64,000 nt of DNA from Planctomycetota bacterium (GCA_002686265.1 NZBA01000036.1:62001-126000); one strand, 5' to 3'. Shown: positions 33,650 through 43,943, counted from the first letter of the stretch. Translations and numbers: made by a program. Notes: generated from the letters alone by a model not told the origin.

Positions 33650-36600
33650 ATGAACCAATCTGCCTCACCCATCCGCTTCCGCGCACCGTCCACCGCAGTG
33701 GCCCTGACGGGCCTCGCCCTCGCCCTCTTGCTCGGCGCGTGCGGAACAGGCTCGGCCACGCCCATCGGAACCTCGGCCGGCGAGCCCGGCGAGAACGTCG
33801 AGCACTCCGCGGGTAGCGGTATGCGCTCGCAGTCGTTCTTCGTCGAGGAGAACCGCCGCGGGCAGGCGAGCGAGATGAAGATCAAGAGCGTCCTCTGGGG
33901 CCGCTTGGTGGACGTCTACGACTCGAACGGCTCGCTGCAGCAGGTCGACTACCCGGTGGGGGAGGACATCCGCACCAGCGCCGACTACACGGTCTCGACC
34001 AACCCGGTCACCGAGAAGGCGCAGGTGATCATCAACGCCGAGGCCGGGAGCGTGGAGTTCGTGCAGCTGCTCGATGCTCTCGACACCAACCTGACGCCCG
34101 TGCAGGAGAAGAGCCTCGACCCCAGCGAACTGCCGCCCTTCTCGGTGATGGCGCGTAACGCGGCCATGGTCGTGGTCTTCGACGACATCCTGGATCCGCG
34201 CTTCGAGGCCGGCGTGTGGGTGGACAGCTACGCCGGGCTGCTGCTCGACCCCATCACGGGCGTGCTGAACCCGCAGGCGATCCGATTCATGACCGACTAC
34301 CCGCCCGACCAGCCCTTCGAGGCGCGGGTGATCCTCGACCCCAACCACGGGGACCTGGCAGACTACGACGGCGACGGCGTGCTGGAGTTCCACTCCACGC
34401 GCGTGATCCTCGACGCCACGGTCTCCGACAGCGAGGCCTCGGAGTCGCTCCTGCCGGTGAACTCCCTCGGCCTGCCGCCGAGCATCACGACCCAGGAGCC
34501 CAACATGGTCGTGCGCATCCCCACGCGCCTGGATGCGTCCCTGGGCCAGAACGTGATCCTGACCAACCCGACCGGGCACGCCTGCGCCTTCTTCTCCAAC
34601 GGCCCCAACGACCCCGGCTCCTACACCAACGACGTCGTCCGAGCCTTCCGCTCGGGCGGGGACACGCAGATCACCGGCGACCTCAACAACGGCTTCCTGC
34701 TCGACGAGGAGAAGCCGCGCGTCATGGGCCAGCTGGCGGTCGAGTTCAGCGGGAACCCGGTTCCGATCCCGGGCGTTACCGACGGCTACACCCTGCCCCA
34801 GATGAGCTTCTCCGTGCCGGCCTGCGCGACCACCCTGAAGCCGGGTTTCGACGTGATCACCAAGGCCGGCCTCAAGGCGCTCATCCTTGGCTTCGGGGCC
34901 CAGAGCGGCTCGGAAGTGACCTTCGTGCAAGTGCAGGTCCTCGCTCCCGCGGGCGGGGTGTTGACCCCGGGCGCGGCCCAGTTGCAGACCTCCTTCGACC
35001 CGGCGACCGACGTACCGTCCTGCTTCGTGCGCTTCTCGCCCAACGCCTCCGCGCCGCCGGCGAGCGACGTCTCCAACGACGCCCACGCGATCGTGTTCTT
35101 CAGCGAACCGATGGATCCGACCTCGCTGACGTCGTTCGACAACTTCACCGTCACCCGCGTCCAATCCAACCCGACCGCCTTCGACCTGATCGTCGGGCAG
35201 GTGCTGCCGGACACGACCCTGCGGGAGTACAAGTTCGTTCCCACCCTCCCGTTCACGCACCAGCTCGGCCTGGACGAGGGCTACTACCTGAACCTCGCCA
35301 GTGGCGACGACGGCCCGACGGACCTGGCGGGCAACCCCCTCGATGAGGCCCTCAGCCAGGTCCTGTTCCAGCTCGATCCGACCGAGGGTTCGGAGTCCAA
35401 CGGCGGCGTGGCCCTGCGCTTCGCCGGCACCGATGAGCTGTACGGGGACACCTTCCCCGAGCTCCGCGCCGGGCAGATCCTCTACAACCTGAGCCGCGAG
35501 GTGATCCTGCCGCGCCCGGTGAACCGCTTCTCGGTCGCAGCCGACCGCGACAAGCCCGTGCCGAGCGTGATGACGCCCTTCCCGCTCGGTGTGCAGACTC
35601 CGCTCTCGCCCCTTGGGAGCAAGATGCAGACCCTGTGGCGCTACTGTGATCTGGGCTTCTCGGTCACCGACGAGACCAACATCAACATCGATATCGAGGG
35701 CATCGCCTGGGCTCCGATCGGCGCGGCGGTCGTCTCCGACGCCTACGACGAGTTTCAGATCGCCCTGACGCACTCGATCTTCCAGCCCGACGAGATCCTC
35801 AATCCGATGTCGGGGTTCCCGAACTACCCCAACTCCGGCCTGGTCAAGACCTACGCCAACAACGTCCTCGACAACGACAACGCGCCTTTCGAGGTCGTCC
35901 ACCCGCGCGACCGGGGCTACGCGGTCAACCCCGCGGACCTGTTCCAGGCGGAGTCGGGCACGCTGATGATGCCCTGGCCCATGAACAAGGGAATCTCCGC
36001 CGAGGAGTACAGCTACTGGACCTGGCGTGACACCTCCGTACTGAAGAAGGGGGCACCGATCGGCGCCGGCGCGATGTTGGCGATCGAGGTGAGCGTGCTC
36101 GGCACGGGAACGCAGGGCGTGCCCTATCCGACGGGCCAGGTGCCGACCGCAGGTCTGCCGGTCCTGATGGAGTTCCGCTGCTATCCCGACGACGGCGGTC
36201 TGGGCCTGAACTCCTTCGACATCTCCCTGGCGTCGAACTCCTCGGCGCGGCCCAACTTCCGTGCCTTCTCCACCGGCGGCTACGATCAGAACAACCTGCC
36301 GGTGATCCGTGATCCCGACCTGGAGAACGAGGCCAACGGCGGTTTCAACCCCAACAGCAACCCGCCGGGGGCGATCACCCAGGGGATCGACAACTCCTTC
36401 TACATCGGACAGCTCGAGCTGGTCACCCGCATCAGCCGCGTACACACGATCTGGTTCGACACTGGCTTGCAGTCGCCCGCCTACAGTGGCGGCGCCTTCA
36501 ATACGCCCAACCCGGTCGTGGAGCCCGGGCCCGGCGACCAGCCGGCGGGGACCCAAGTCGTGCTCGCCTACCGCGGTGCGACGGTGATCACGGGTACGGA

Positions 36601-36847
36601 CCCGGGCCTCGTACCGGATGACATCACCACCAACGCGGGGAAGCTGGACCTCTACGGAGATCCGGTCACGGTTCCCACGCCCGAACCGAGCGCGCCGGTC
36701 TTTCTGAACAACGACAGCTCATGGCAGAGCCAGATGAGCGAAGTCGACGGCGCCAAGGCTTTCCAGGTGCGCGTCAGCTTCATCTCCAACCCGATTTCCA
36801 GCAAGACTCCTGAACTCTCGGCCCTCGGCTTCGCGTGGCAGGACTAG
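33650..36847 (+). CDS. Giant secreted lipoprotein A with Ig-like (SbsA-type) domains
   Basis: I cannot assign a function to this 1065-residue protein. The signal peptide ends in the lipobox LLGAC, with C31 as the lipid-modified residue. The mature part is acidic, beta-rich and almost free of cysteine. Two segments look like SbsA/Big_5 Ig-like domains: AMVVVFDDILDPRFEAG near residue 170 and AIVFFSEPMDPTSLTSFDNF near 480. They have the family pattern of hydrophobic strand, F-x-E/D-P-M/L-D-P. Unlike lipoproteins B and D it has no glycine-rich blocks. ATG 33629 would add seven residues. It is 50 nt upstream of lipoprotein B and likely in one transcript. A structural or adhesive surface role is inferred. 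Confidence 0.7.
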   Translation: MNQSASPIRFRAPSTAVALTGLALALLLGACGTGSATPIGTSAGEPGENVEHSAGSGMRSQSFFVEENRRGQASEMKIKSVLWGRLVDVYDSNGSLQQVDYPVGEDIRTSADYTVSTNPVTEKAQVIINAEAGSVEFVQLLDALDTNLTPVQEKSLDPSELPPFSVMARNAAMVVVFDDILDPRFEAGVWVDSYAGLLLDPITGVLNPQAIRFMTDYPPDQPFEARVILDPNHGDLADYDGDGVLEFHSTRVILDATVSDSEASESLLPVNSLGLPPSITTQEPNMVVRIPTRLDASLGQNVILTNPTGHACAFFSNGPNDPGSYTNDVVRAFRSGGDTQITGDLNNGFLLDEEKPRVMGQLAVEFSGNPVPIPGVTDGYTLPQMSFSVPACATTLKPGFDVITKAGLKALILGFGAQSGSEVTFVQVQVLAPAGGVLTPGAAQLQTSFDPATDVPSCFVRFSPNASAPPASDVSNDAHAIVFFSEPMDPTSLTSFDNFTVTRVQSNPTAFDLIVGQVLPDTTLREYKFVPTLPFTHQLGLDEGYYLNLASGDDGPTDLAGNPLDEALSQVLFQLDPTEGSESNGGVALRFAGTDELYGDTFPELRAGQILYNLSREVILPRPVNRFSVAADRDKPVPSVMTPFPLGVQTPLSPLGSKMQTLWRYCDLGFSVTDETNINIDIEGIAWAPIGAAVVSDAYDEFQIALTHSIFQPDEILNPMSGFPNYPNSGLVKTYANNVLDNDNAPFEVVHPRDRGYAVNPADLFQAESGTLMMPWPMNKGISAEEYSYWTWRDTSVLKKGAPIGAGAMLAIEVSVLGTGTQGVPYPTGQVPTAGLPVLMEFRCYPDDGGLGLNSFDISLASNSSARPNFRAFSTGGYDQNNLPVIRDPDLENEANGGFNPNSNPPGAITQGIDNSFYIGQLELVTRISRVHTIWFDTGLQSPAYSGGAFNTPNPVVEPGPGDQPAGTQVVLAYRGATVITGTDPGLVPDDITTNAGKLDLYGDPVTVPTPEPSAPVFLNNDSSWQSQMSEVDGAKAFQVRVSFISNPISSKTPELSALGFAWQD

Positions 36848-36897
36848 ACGTGATGTTCCCCCGATCCAAGCAGGACACCAACGGCAATACGAACGAC

Positions 36898-39800
36898 ATG
36901 ATGCAGACCCATCGAGCGCTCTGGACTACCTCCGCCGCCGCCCTCGGCACCGGCCTCCTTGCGATCGGTTGCAGCGGCGGCTCGCTGGACGCCGATGAGG
37001 CGGCCGCCGGGCTGTTCACGCTCCAGAGCGTTTCCGTCGCGGAAGGGCAAACCTGGCAGATCAACCGCCCGATCACCTTCACCTTCTCCCACGCGGTCGA
37101 CTTCGACAGCGTGAACATGAACACCATCAGCATCGCCCAAGTCAGCGGCGGGCCGGCGGTGGGAACGTATACGGTGGACCCCGCGGATCCGCGCAAGGTC
37201 ACGTTCCAGCCGACCTGCCCGACCGCCGGAGACTTCTCCGACGCCGGCTTGATCCCGGGTGGGATCGACTACCGGATTTCCGTTCCGGAAGACGGGAACG
37301 GAGCGGGCACCGTCCTGTCCGCTGGCGGGTCCGTATTGCGGGACGGGCACACCATGTCGTTTTTCACTCCCGTCTCGGAGATCCTGACCGACCTCTTCCT
37401 CGATCCCCAGACAGGTCCGCCCGCGCCTCTCGAGGGCTACGTGGACGCTGACGGGATCGTCCAGGGCACGCGCCTGGAGACCGGCGGCGGTAGCGCGATC
37501 CTGCCCTTCGTCATCGATCCCACCGGCGAGGGCAACTTGGGCGTTTTCGAGATCCCGCTCAACCTCTACAGCGATACCGAATCCCGGGTGGAGGTCCTCG
37601 TCGAGGTCAACCAGCCCGTCAGCCCGACGGACGAGAACATCAGCCAGGACAGGCTCCAGATCCAGTTCGAGGAGGCGACCGGGTCCTGGGTTACTTTCCC
37701 TACGCGCGTGTCGCTCGATGCCAACTGCACCGAGACGGGGGCCGTCCTGCGGCTCACGCCCCTGGGAGTGCTGCCCCAGAACCGCAACCTGCGGGTGATC
37801 GTGAAGCCCGAGTTCGAGGACCTCGTGGGGGATCGGAACATCCTCCCCCTCGAGGACTTCGCGGTCATGAAGAGCTCCACCTTCACGGAGGGCGGTGAGG
37901 CGGTGGACTACGCAGACGACTTCTTCGAGGACTTCGTCTTGAGCGGCGGTGACGTGGGCTCGTTCGAGGATGTCGAAGCGACATTCGACACCCCGCGGGC
38001 GGAGTGGGGCGAGATCTCGCCCGGCGTGTACGGCGTGCGACCCTCGTTCGACTTCGACGGAACCGGCGGCCCGGGTGGCGATTTTGATTGGCACATCCCG
38101 TCCAACCAGACCGTCATTCTCGACACCACCTCGACCCTGATCATCGGCGGTCCCGGCGGCGTACCGACGGCGACGCAGCTGGTGATCAACGGCATCGTGA
38201 ACATCCGCGACCTCTACATTCCCGAGAACTCGGTACTCAAGGTGCAGGGGCCGAACCCGGCCGTCCTCCTTTGCGCGGGAGAGGTGCGGATCGAAGGCGA
38301 GTTGGACATCTCCGGCAACAACGCCAAGCCGGTCTTCACCCTCAACACGCCCTTCCAACCGGAGCCGGGCGCATCTGGCAACGGCGGCGGTGGCGCGGGC
38401 GGCACCGGCAGCTACCTGACGAACCAGGTCACCCCGCGGGGCGGCAACGGCTTCGGCGCCTTCGACACCCCCGGCGCGGGAGGCCAGGGCGGGGAGAGCG
38501 GCTGGAACTCGAACACGGGCAACTACGGCCAGTTCCGCGGCGCCGCCGGGGGCGGTGGCGGGACCCTCGGCTTGGACGTGGTGCTCGCCGACGGATGCAA
38601 TGACCAGATGACCCTGGGACTCGACGCGGAGAACGGCTTCGCGGGTCACCCCTCGGCCAACGCGGCGACGCGTCCTGGGGAGACGCTGCCCTGGGGCGGC
38701 TTCGCGGCGGACCGTCCCTTCACGGACATCAACGGGACAGGTGACGACTTCTGGGGCACGATGCGCAAGGACTTCGGCACCGAGGACGAGGAGCTCGTCG
38801 AGGGTGAGCTGATCCAGCCCTGGCCGGCGTCCGGCGGCGGCGCCGGCGGCGATGCGACGCGCGCCACCGAGTACCCGCCCTCGGAGCTGTTGAACAGCGA
38901 CCAGGACAAAGGCTGCGGCGGCGGCGGTGGTTCCGGCGCCTTGACGGTCCTCGCCCTGGGCAAGATCAGCATGGGGATCAACGGCAAGATCACCGCCCGC
39001 GGAGGCCACGGGTCCGGCGGCGAGAACACCAACTACGTCAACCGCATCGGAGGGGGCTCGGGTGGAGGCGCCGGAGGTCACATCATCCTGCAGACCGCCC
39101 AACATATCGACCTCTCCGAGCTGCCGCAGAACGGCAACCCCAACGCGGCCCCGTCGATCCTGGCGCGCGGCGGACAGGGGGGCGCGGGCTACAACAACGC
39201 GGGCGGGGCGGACGACAACGAGCTGACCCCGCAAGCCGACGCCCACCACACCGGTGGGGGGGGCGACAACCCCTTCGAGGAACCCCTGCCTCCGCAGTGC
39301 GCCGTGCAGACTGGGATCGTCGTATCCGCGGGCGGTGACGGCGGCCCGGGCCTGATTCAGTTCCACGTGGGCACCCTGCCCGATGACGTGATCGGCCCGT
39401 CCGATGACTCGGGCCTCGTGCGCGATGCGGTCAAGCCGGCCCCGGTCGGTTACGACATCGGGACGGGTTCGGGAGACGCGGACTGGGTGAATCAGCTCCT
39501 GCCGATCTTCGGTCGCCTCTCCAAGGCCCAGTCCAAGTGGATCCCGTTGGGCGGGGCGAGCATCAACCCCGATGACCCGAATGACCCGGATCCGATCCAG
39601 TTCCTCTTCGAGGGGACCGACCCGGCCACGGGGCTGGTGGAGTCGACGGAGGAGGTCGTGGAGAACCTCCCGGCCATCCTCGCGCCGGCAGCGGCGGTCG
39701 AGTCCGAAGGCCTCCCCGACATCGGCGCGGACGGACGCACGATGCTCTTGGACGCCGCTGAGCTGGCGCTGGGAGACGAGGTCTATCGCCGCAACCCGAA

Positions 39801-40242
39801 CCTGTTCCGCCTCTTCCGCCTGCGAGTCGGGAGCGAGGACCACGACGTGACCGCGGCGAGCTACGACGAGCAGGCGAACGTCCTCTCGCTCACGGTCTCT
39901 GGGAGCGATCTGCCCACCAGCGGGCAGGTAGAGGTCTTCCCTCGCTACTTCGCGGTCAGCACGAACGGCGTCGCAGACGCGATGCCCGACAGTAGCACCG
40001 TGCTCGTCAGCTTCCAGGCCACCGGAGCCAACAGCCTCGGGGACCCCGACGAGAGCGCCATCTTCCCCGGGACTTCCGCCTGGTCCACGGACATCGGAGC
40101 CCTGTCGGGAGCACCGGGCAACACGGACTTCCGCTTCTTCCGCTTCCAGTTGTCCTTCGACATCCTGGCGGACAACTCGGACCTGTCCTTCAATACCCCG
40201 CGTCCGGTCATCGATTTCCTGCGGATCCCGTTCCGCTTCTAG
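36898..40242 (+). CDS. Giant glycine-rich Ig-like lipoprotein B
   Basis: This 1114-residue protein of unknown function has the lipobox LAIGC (C25). An SbsA/Big_5 Ig-like domain starts near residue 50 (ITFTFSHAVDFDSVNMNTI), and another beta domain is likely near 230-330. A short A-E-W-G-E module near 370 precedes a region rich in short strands (LVINGIVNIRDLYI). From about 495 to 830 glycine-rich stretches alternate with strands of pattern GGGxGGxI-x-L followed by I-x-v-x-G-x-I-x-A-x-GG, suggesting a glycine-rich beta-roll or beta-helix. A C-terminal beta domain follows. It is a paralogue of lipoproteins C and D. The start is uncertain: ATG 36853 gives a 15-residue longer leader. It lies between lipoprotein A and lipoprotein C. 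Confidence 0.7.
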   Translation: MMQTHRALWTTSAAALGTGLLAIGCSGGSLDADEAAAGLFTLQSVSVAEGQTWQINRPITFTFSHAVDFDSVNMNTISIAQVSGGPAVGTYTVDPADPRKVTFQPTCPTAGDFSDAGLIPGGIDYRISVPEDGNGAGTVLSAGGSVLRDGHTMSFFTPVSEILTDLFLDPQTGPPAPLEGYVDADGIVQGTRLETGGGSAILPFVIDPTGEGNLGVFEIPLNLYSDTESRVEVLVEVNQPVSPTDENISQDRLQIQFEEATGSWVTFPTRVSLDANCTETGAVLRLTPLGVLPQNRNLRVIVKPEFEDLVGDRNILPLEDFAVMKSSTFTEGGEAVDYADDFFEDFVLSGGDVGSFEDVEATFDTPRAEWGEISPGVYGVRPSFDFDGTGGPGGDFDWHIPSNQTVILDTTSTLIIGGPGGVPTATQLVINGIVNIRDLYIPENSVLKVQGPNPAVLLCAGEVRIEGELDISGNNAKPVFTLNTPFQPEPGASGNGGGGAGGTGSYLTNQVTPRGGNGFGAFDTPGAGGQGGESGWNSNTGNYGQFRGAAGGGGGTLGLDVVLADGCNDQMTLGLDAENGFAGHPSANAATRPGETLPWGGFAADRPFTDINGTGDDFWGTMRKDFGTEDEELVEGELIQPWPASGGGAGGDATRATEYPPSELLNSDQDKGCGGGGGSGALTVLALGKISMGINGKITARGGHGSGGENTNYVNRIGGGSGGGAGGHIILQTAQHIDLSELPQNGNPNAAPSILARGGQGGAGYNNAGGADDNELTPQADAHHTGGGGDNPFEEPLPPQCAVQTGIVVSAGGDGGPGLIQFHVGTLPDDVIGPSDDSGLVRDAVKPAPVGYDIGTGSGDADWVNQLLPIFGRLSKAQSKWIPLGGASINPDDPNDPDPIQFLFEGTDPATGLVESTEEVVENLPAILAPAAAVESEGLPDIGADGRTMLLDAAELALGDEVYRRNPNLFRLFRLRVGSEDHDVTAASYDEQANVLSLTVSGSDLPTSGQVEVFPRYFAVSTNGVADAMPDSSTVLVSFQATGANSLGDPDESAIFPGTSAWSTDIGALSGAPGNTDFRFFRFQLSFDILADNSDLSFNTPRPVIDFLRIPFRF

Positions 40243-40485
40243 TCCGTTTCCCCGCCGAGGGAAGCTGGCCGCCCGCTCGATCGGGACGCGGCTCGAGGGT
40301 GCGCTCGGCGGGCCTCGGGACCGGCGAGCACACCCCTTGCCGGGGTGACCGACCGGCTGTGCGGGCCGTGCCGTGGGCCGCTGGGACTGGGCCTCCGCCG
40401 GGGGGCCCGGGTGCGGCAAACCGGGGCGGCGAGAAGGCTCGCCCCCGAGGGCGAACTCGCCCCCCGCAAGTGCTTCAATGGTGCG

Positions 40486-42261
40486 GTGGACTCTTGGAGT
40501 CGGTTCGCGCTCGGGGGTGTCGCCGCCGCGGCGCTGTGCACGGCCTGTGGGCGAGCCGCGCGGCCACAGCCGCGTTGGGTCGAGCTGCTGCAGGTGCGGC
40601 CCGAGCAGAGTCAGGGGCTGTTCCTCAACGAGAGCCTCACCTTCGACTTCTCCCATCCCATCGATCCCGCGTCAGTGACCTCCGAGAGCGTGCGCATCGT
40701 GGACCAGCGCGGGCAGCGTGCGGCGGGGGAGTTCCGGGTCGATAGGAATCGCATCCGCTTCAGGCCAGACCCGGTCCTCGGCGCGGAGCTGGCCGACGGC
40801 GGCTTCCGACCGGGCACCCGCTACACCGCCCTCATCCAGGGTTTCCCCGCACCTGACGGCCTGCGCGGACGCGATGGGCGCCCCCTTGCACGTAGCGTGC
40901 GCTGGAACTTCGAGACCGCCCACCTGACCGAGCCCCGCGGACAGATGTTCGTGGACCACACGCCGTTGTTCGGCCTGCGCTTGCACCCCGGCGAGGCGCT
41001 CACGACCGTGCGCACCGATCCGCGCGTGGTCCTGTTCTGCGAGGAACCTGTCGACCCCTCGACCCTGCGGGCGGAGGACTTTCATTTCCTGACCCCCGCG
41101 GGAGAACGGGTCGATCTCCAGGTGCGCTTGCTCGCCAATCACGATCACCTCGTCGTTCGCGGACGGCGGGCCCTGCGGACCGCGGCGGAGATCGAGCTCG
41201 TCTGCATGGCCGAGCTCTCGCCGGGCGTACATTCGATACGCATGGCCCCTGACATGGAGCTGTTGGACTTCGGCGGCAACCGCGTGCAGCCCTACAGCGG
41301 AACGATCGAGGTCGATGTTCGAGAAACCGCCGGGACCCACGTGCAGGACTTCCTGCGGCGCGAGGCCAACACGCGGCCGGTGCCGGGAGCGGACGGCACC
41401 GCGGCCTGGGGCGCGGGGCGCGTCACGATCCGCTTTCCGCGGGCCGCGGGCGACGGCCGGGACGGTGAGATCGACCTCCCCGACGGGAGCTCGGACACCA
41501 AGGACCTGCACGCCACGCGGCTCACCCTGCCCGCGGGGCGCACCTGCCGCCTGGAGGCGTCGGGACTCGTGGTCCTGCGGGCCCAGGGCAGGTTGAGCAT
41601 CGAGGGTGACCTCGTGCGCAGCGTGGGGGAGGCGCCGGGTCTGACCGTCGAGGAGGGAGAGCGCCTCTCGACTTGGCTGGAGCGCGCTCGGGAAGAGGAC
41701 CCCCCGTGGACGGTCATCGTGGCCGGCGGTGACTTGGTCGTGAACGGCCGTATCGAGGTGGACGGGCCCCTGCTGTTGGTGGCGGGCGGGTGGATTCGCG
41801 TCGCCGAGCGTCCGCGGGCCGCGGAGAACGAGCTGTGGATCCTGGGCGAGGGCGGCGGCCTGGCTCTGCCGAGCACCGCCAGCACCCTGGCCCTGGAGCT
41901 CGATCCGCCCACGGTGAACCCCCTGCGGACGCCCCTGACTTACGCCGTGCTCTCCGATCCGATCCCCTCGTCGGGGAGCGTCGTGCGCTGGGAACGGGCC
42001 TCTGTCTCGGGGCGCGAGAACCTCGGCCGCTTCCGCGTGCGCTACGTGCGCGAGGAGGATCTGCCCCTGGGGGGCTCCCTGGCCGACTGGGACCCGCGGG
42101 ACGATCCGCGCCAGGTGCGCCCCCTCGGCCGCCTGCGGCTGTTGGTCGAGCTCACCGTCGGCCCGGCCGGCTACGGGCCGGGGAGCGACCGGCGCTGGTC
42201 CCCGCCCATCGTCGACGGGGTCAGGCTCAACTGGTCGTGGCCAGGGGAACAGGCACGATGA
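40486..42261 (+). CDS. Ig-like lipoprotein C, coupled to prepilin peptidase
   Basis: The 591-residue protein has a short signal with lipobox LCTAC (C19 from GTG 40486). Two Ig-like SbsA/Big_5 domains follow: LTFDFSHPIDPASVTSESV near residue 48, and VVLFCEEPVDPSTLRAEDF near 185. A module reading AAWGAGRVTIRF near 305 resembles W-G-x-G-R in lipoprotein D. Then come short beta strands of the kind LVVNGRIEVDGPLLLVAGGWI, without the long glycine runs of B and D. Its stop overlaps the pilD start by 4 nt (ATGA), so the two are translationally coupled. The start codon is uncertain, because the frame is open upstream to 40345. Function unknown; surface or periplasmic location is inferred. Confidence 0.7.
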   Translation: MDSWSRFALGGVAAAALCTACGRAARPQPRWVELLQVRPEQSQGLFLNESLTFDFSHPIDPASVTSESVRIVDQRGQRAAGEFRVDRNRIRFRPDPVLGAELADGGFRPGTRYTALIQGFPAPDGLRGRDGRPLARSVRWNFETAHLTEPRGQMFVDHTPLFGLRLHPGEALTTVRTDPRVVLFCEEPVDPSTLRAEDFHFLTPAGERVDLQVRLLANHDHLVVRGRRALRTAAEIELVCMAELSPGVHSIRMAPDMELLDFGGNRVQPYSGTIEVDVRETAGTHVQDFLRREANTRPVPGADGTAAWGAGRVTIRFPRAAGDGRDGEIDLPDGSSDTKDLHATRLTLPAGRTCRLEASGLVVLRAQGRLSIEGDLVRSVGEAPGLTVEEGERLSTWLERAREEDPPWTVIVAGGDLVVNGRIEVDGPLLLVAGGWIRVAERPRAAENELWILGEGGGLALPSTASTLALELDPPTVNPLRTPLTYAVLSDPIPSSGSVVRWERASVSGRENLGRFRVRYVREEDLPLGGSLADWDPRDDPRQVRPLGRLRLLVELTVGPAGYGPGSDRRWSPPIVDGVRLNWSWPGEQAR

Positions 42262-43205
42262 GCTCCGCTCCCCCCTCTTTCGCCTGGCCGGCCCCCGCCG
42301 TCTGGGCTCTCTTCGGGACCTTCGTCGGCTCGTTCCTGAATGTCGCCATCCACCGCTACTCGATCGAGGGCCAGAGCGTCTGGTTTCCGCGCCGCTCCTC
42401 CTGCCCGCGCTGCGGGCACGCACTGGCCTGGTACGAGAACCTCCCGATCCTCTCCTGGCTCGCCCTCCGTGCGCGCTGCCGGTCCTGCCGGGCACCGATC
42501 TCCTGGCGCTACCCCCTCGTGGAGGCCCTCACCGGCGTTCTGTGGTGGTTGGCGGCGACCAGCGCCGGGCCCGGGAACGCCGAGCCGGAGTTCGCCCTGA
42601 TCCTGCTGCGGGTGACGGTCTTCTCGGGCCTGGTCGTCGCGACCTTCGTGGACTTCGACTGCTTTGAAATCCCCGATTCCATCTCTCTGGGAGGGATGGT
42701 TCTCGCGCCCTTGTGCGCCCTGCTCATCCCCGCCCTGCACGCCGACAGCCCCCTTGCGCGGCAGTTCTCCGACGATCCGTCGGCCGTCGGCCCTCTGGGT
42801 GCCCTGGCTGCCTGTCTGGCGGGCATGGCTACTGGCGGGGGCGTCCTGCTCGCCGTCGCCTGGCTGGGGACCAGGACCTTTGGCCGCGACGCCATGGGCC
42901 TGGGAGACGTCAAGCTCCTGGCCGCCGGGGGCGGCTTCATCGGTGCCGGTGGCGTCCTGCTGGCATTGATGGTCGCCTCGGTGCTGGCGTCGGTGGCGGG
43001 GGTGGCGAACATCGCCCGCTTCTTCTGCCTCGTCCGCTCCCGCGCGCGCGAACGCGGCGGCCGGCGCGGCGCGCTCGAGGCCCTGAGGGTCGCGCGCCTC
43101 GCCGGGCGCTACCTCCCATTTGGACCGTATCTGGCGGCGGGGATTGGAATTGTCCTCCTCTATTGGAATGATGTCGTCACCCTGGTGCTGCGCGGTCGAG
43201 GCTGA
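42258..43205 (+). CDS. pilD: Prepilin peptidase/N-methyltransferase
   Basis: PilD (315 aa) is an inner-membrane aspartic protease. It cleaves the leader of prepilins and methylates the new N-terminus. The N-terminal cytosolic loop has the zinc tetrad C49, C52, C74, C77 and the methyltransferase region. The two catalytic aspartates lie in VDFD (131-134) and GLGDVK (214-219). Seven to eight membrane segments are visible. Its predicted substrate is the pilin at 50.6 kb. It starts inside the stop of lipoprotein C (ATGA). This is unusual: pilD commonly neighbours pilB and pilC, which here lie 4 kb away. Confidence 0.95.
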   Translation: MSSAPPSFAWPAPAVWALFGTFVGSFLNVAIHRYSIEGQSVWFPRRSSCPRCGHALAWYENLPILSWLALRARCRSCRAPISWRYPLVEALTGVLWWLAATSAGPGNAEPEFALILLRVTVFSGLVVATFVDFDCFEIPDSISLGGMVLAPLCALLIPALHADSPLARQFSDDPSAVGPLGALAACLAGMATGGGVLLAVAWLGTRTFGRDAMGLGDVKLLAAGGGFIGAGGVLLALMVASVLASVAGVANIARFFCLVRSRARERGGRRGALEALRVARLAGRYLPFGPYLAAGIGIVLLYWNDVVTLVLRGRG

Positions 43206-43262
43206 CCCGTGGACCGGGGCGAACATCATCGCGATCGACAGAAACGAGGGGAGTTCTAGGGC

Positions 43263-43943
43263 ATGAACAAGATCGAGACCAGACGAGCCCGGATGGGGCT
43301 GGGCGTGCTGCTGGGCATGATGGCCGTCGGCTGCACATCACCGGAAGCCTATCGCCAGACCATCGCGGATCGCGATGGCCAGATTCGCCTGCTGCGCGAG
43401 GAACGCGCCTCCCTGAAGCGCGAGCGCGAGGGGTACTTGGGGCGCATCGATGCATTGGGGGTCCAGCTGACCGAGGCCAACGCGCGGGTCGTGCAAGCCG
43501 AGCCCCCCGCCCGGGTTGTCACCGACCCACGTCTCGCTGAGTTGGGCATCGCCTACGGCGTGCGCGACGGAATGGCCGTCATCTCGATCCCATCGTCGAT
43601 CTCCTTCGCTTCGGGGAAGGCCGATCTCTCCGAAGGGGGGCGCAGCGCCCTGGCCGAGGTCGCCGCGGTGCTCGAAGCGGCGCACCCCAGCGGCTCCTAC
43701 CACATCGAGGGGCACACCGACTCGGATCCGATCCGCAGGTCGGTCTTCGAGACGAACCGTAGCCTGTCGATTGCGCGCGCCATGGCGGTGCTCGCGCATC
43801 TCGTCGAGCACTGCGGCATCGCCGATGAACAGTGCGTCGTGGTGGGCCACGGACAGTACGCGCCGCTGGTGGCGGAGGGGACGACCAAGGCCAAGGCCCA
43901 GAACCGGCGTGTCGAGATCGTCGTTCACGCCGGCGGGCGCTGA
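43263..43943 (+). CDS. OmpA/MotB-family peptidoglycan-binding lipoprotein
   Basis: The 226-residue lipoprotein has lipobox MAVGC (C24). A coiled coil follows at about 28-75, with heptads around RQTIADRDGQIRLLREER. The C-terminal OmpA-like domain (about 105-222) has ISFASGKADLSEGGRSAL, the GHTDSDPIR motif and NRRVEIVVH. Such domains bind diaminopimelate in peptidoglycan. Length and order resemble Pal, but the coiled-coil spacer is extra. It is 57 nt after pilD and may anchor the lipoprotein/pilus structures to the cell wall, which is inference. GGGGAGTTCTAGGGC precedes the ATG. Confidence 0.85.
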   Translation: MNKIETRRARMGLGVLLGMMAVGCTSPEAYRQTIADRDGQIRLLREERASLKREREGYLGRIDALGVQLTEANARVVQAEPPARVVTDPRLAELGIAYGVRDGMAVISIPSSISFASGKADLSEGGRSALAEVAAVLEAAHPSGSYHIEGHTDSDPIRRSVFETNRSLSIARAMAVLAHLVEHCGIADEQCVVVGHGQYAPLVAEGTTKAKAQNRRVEIVVHAGGR

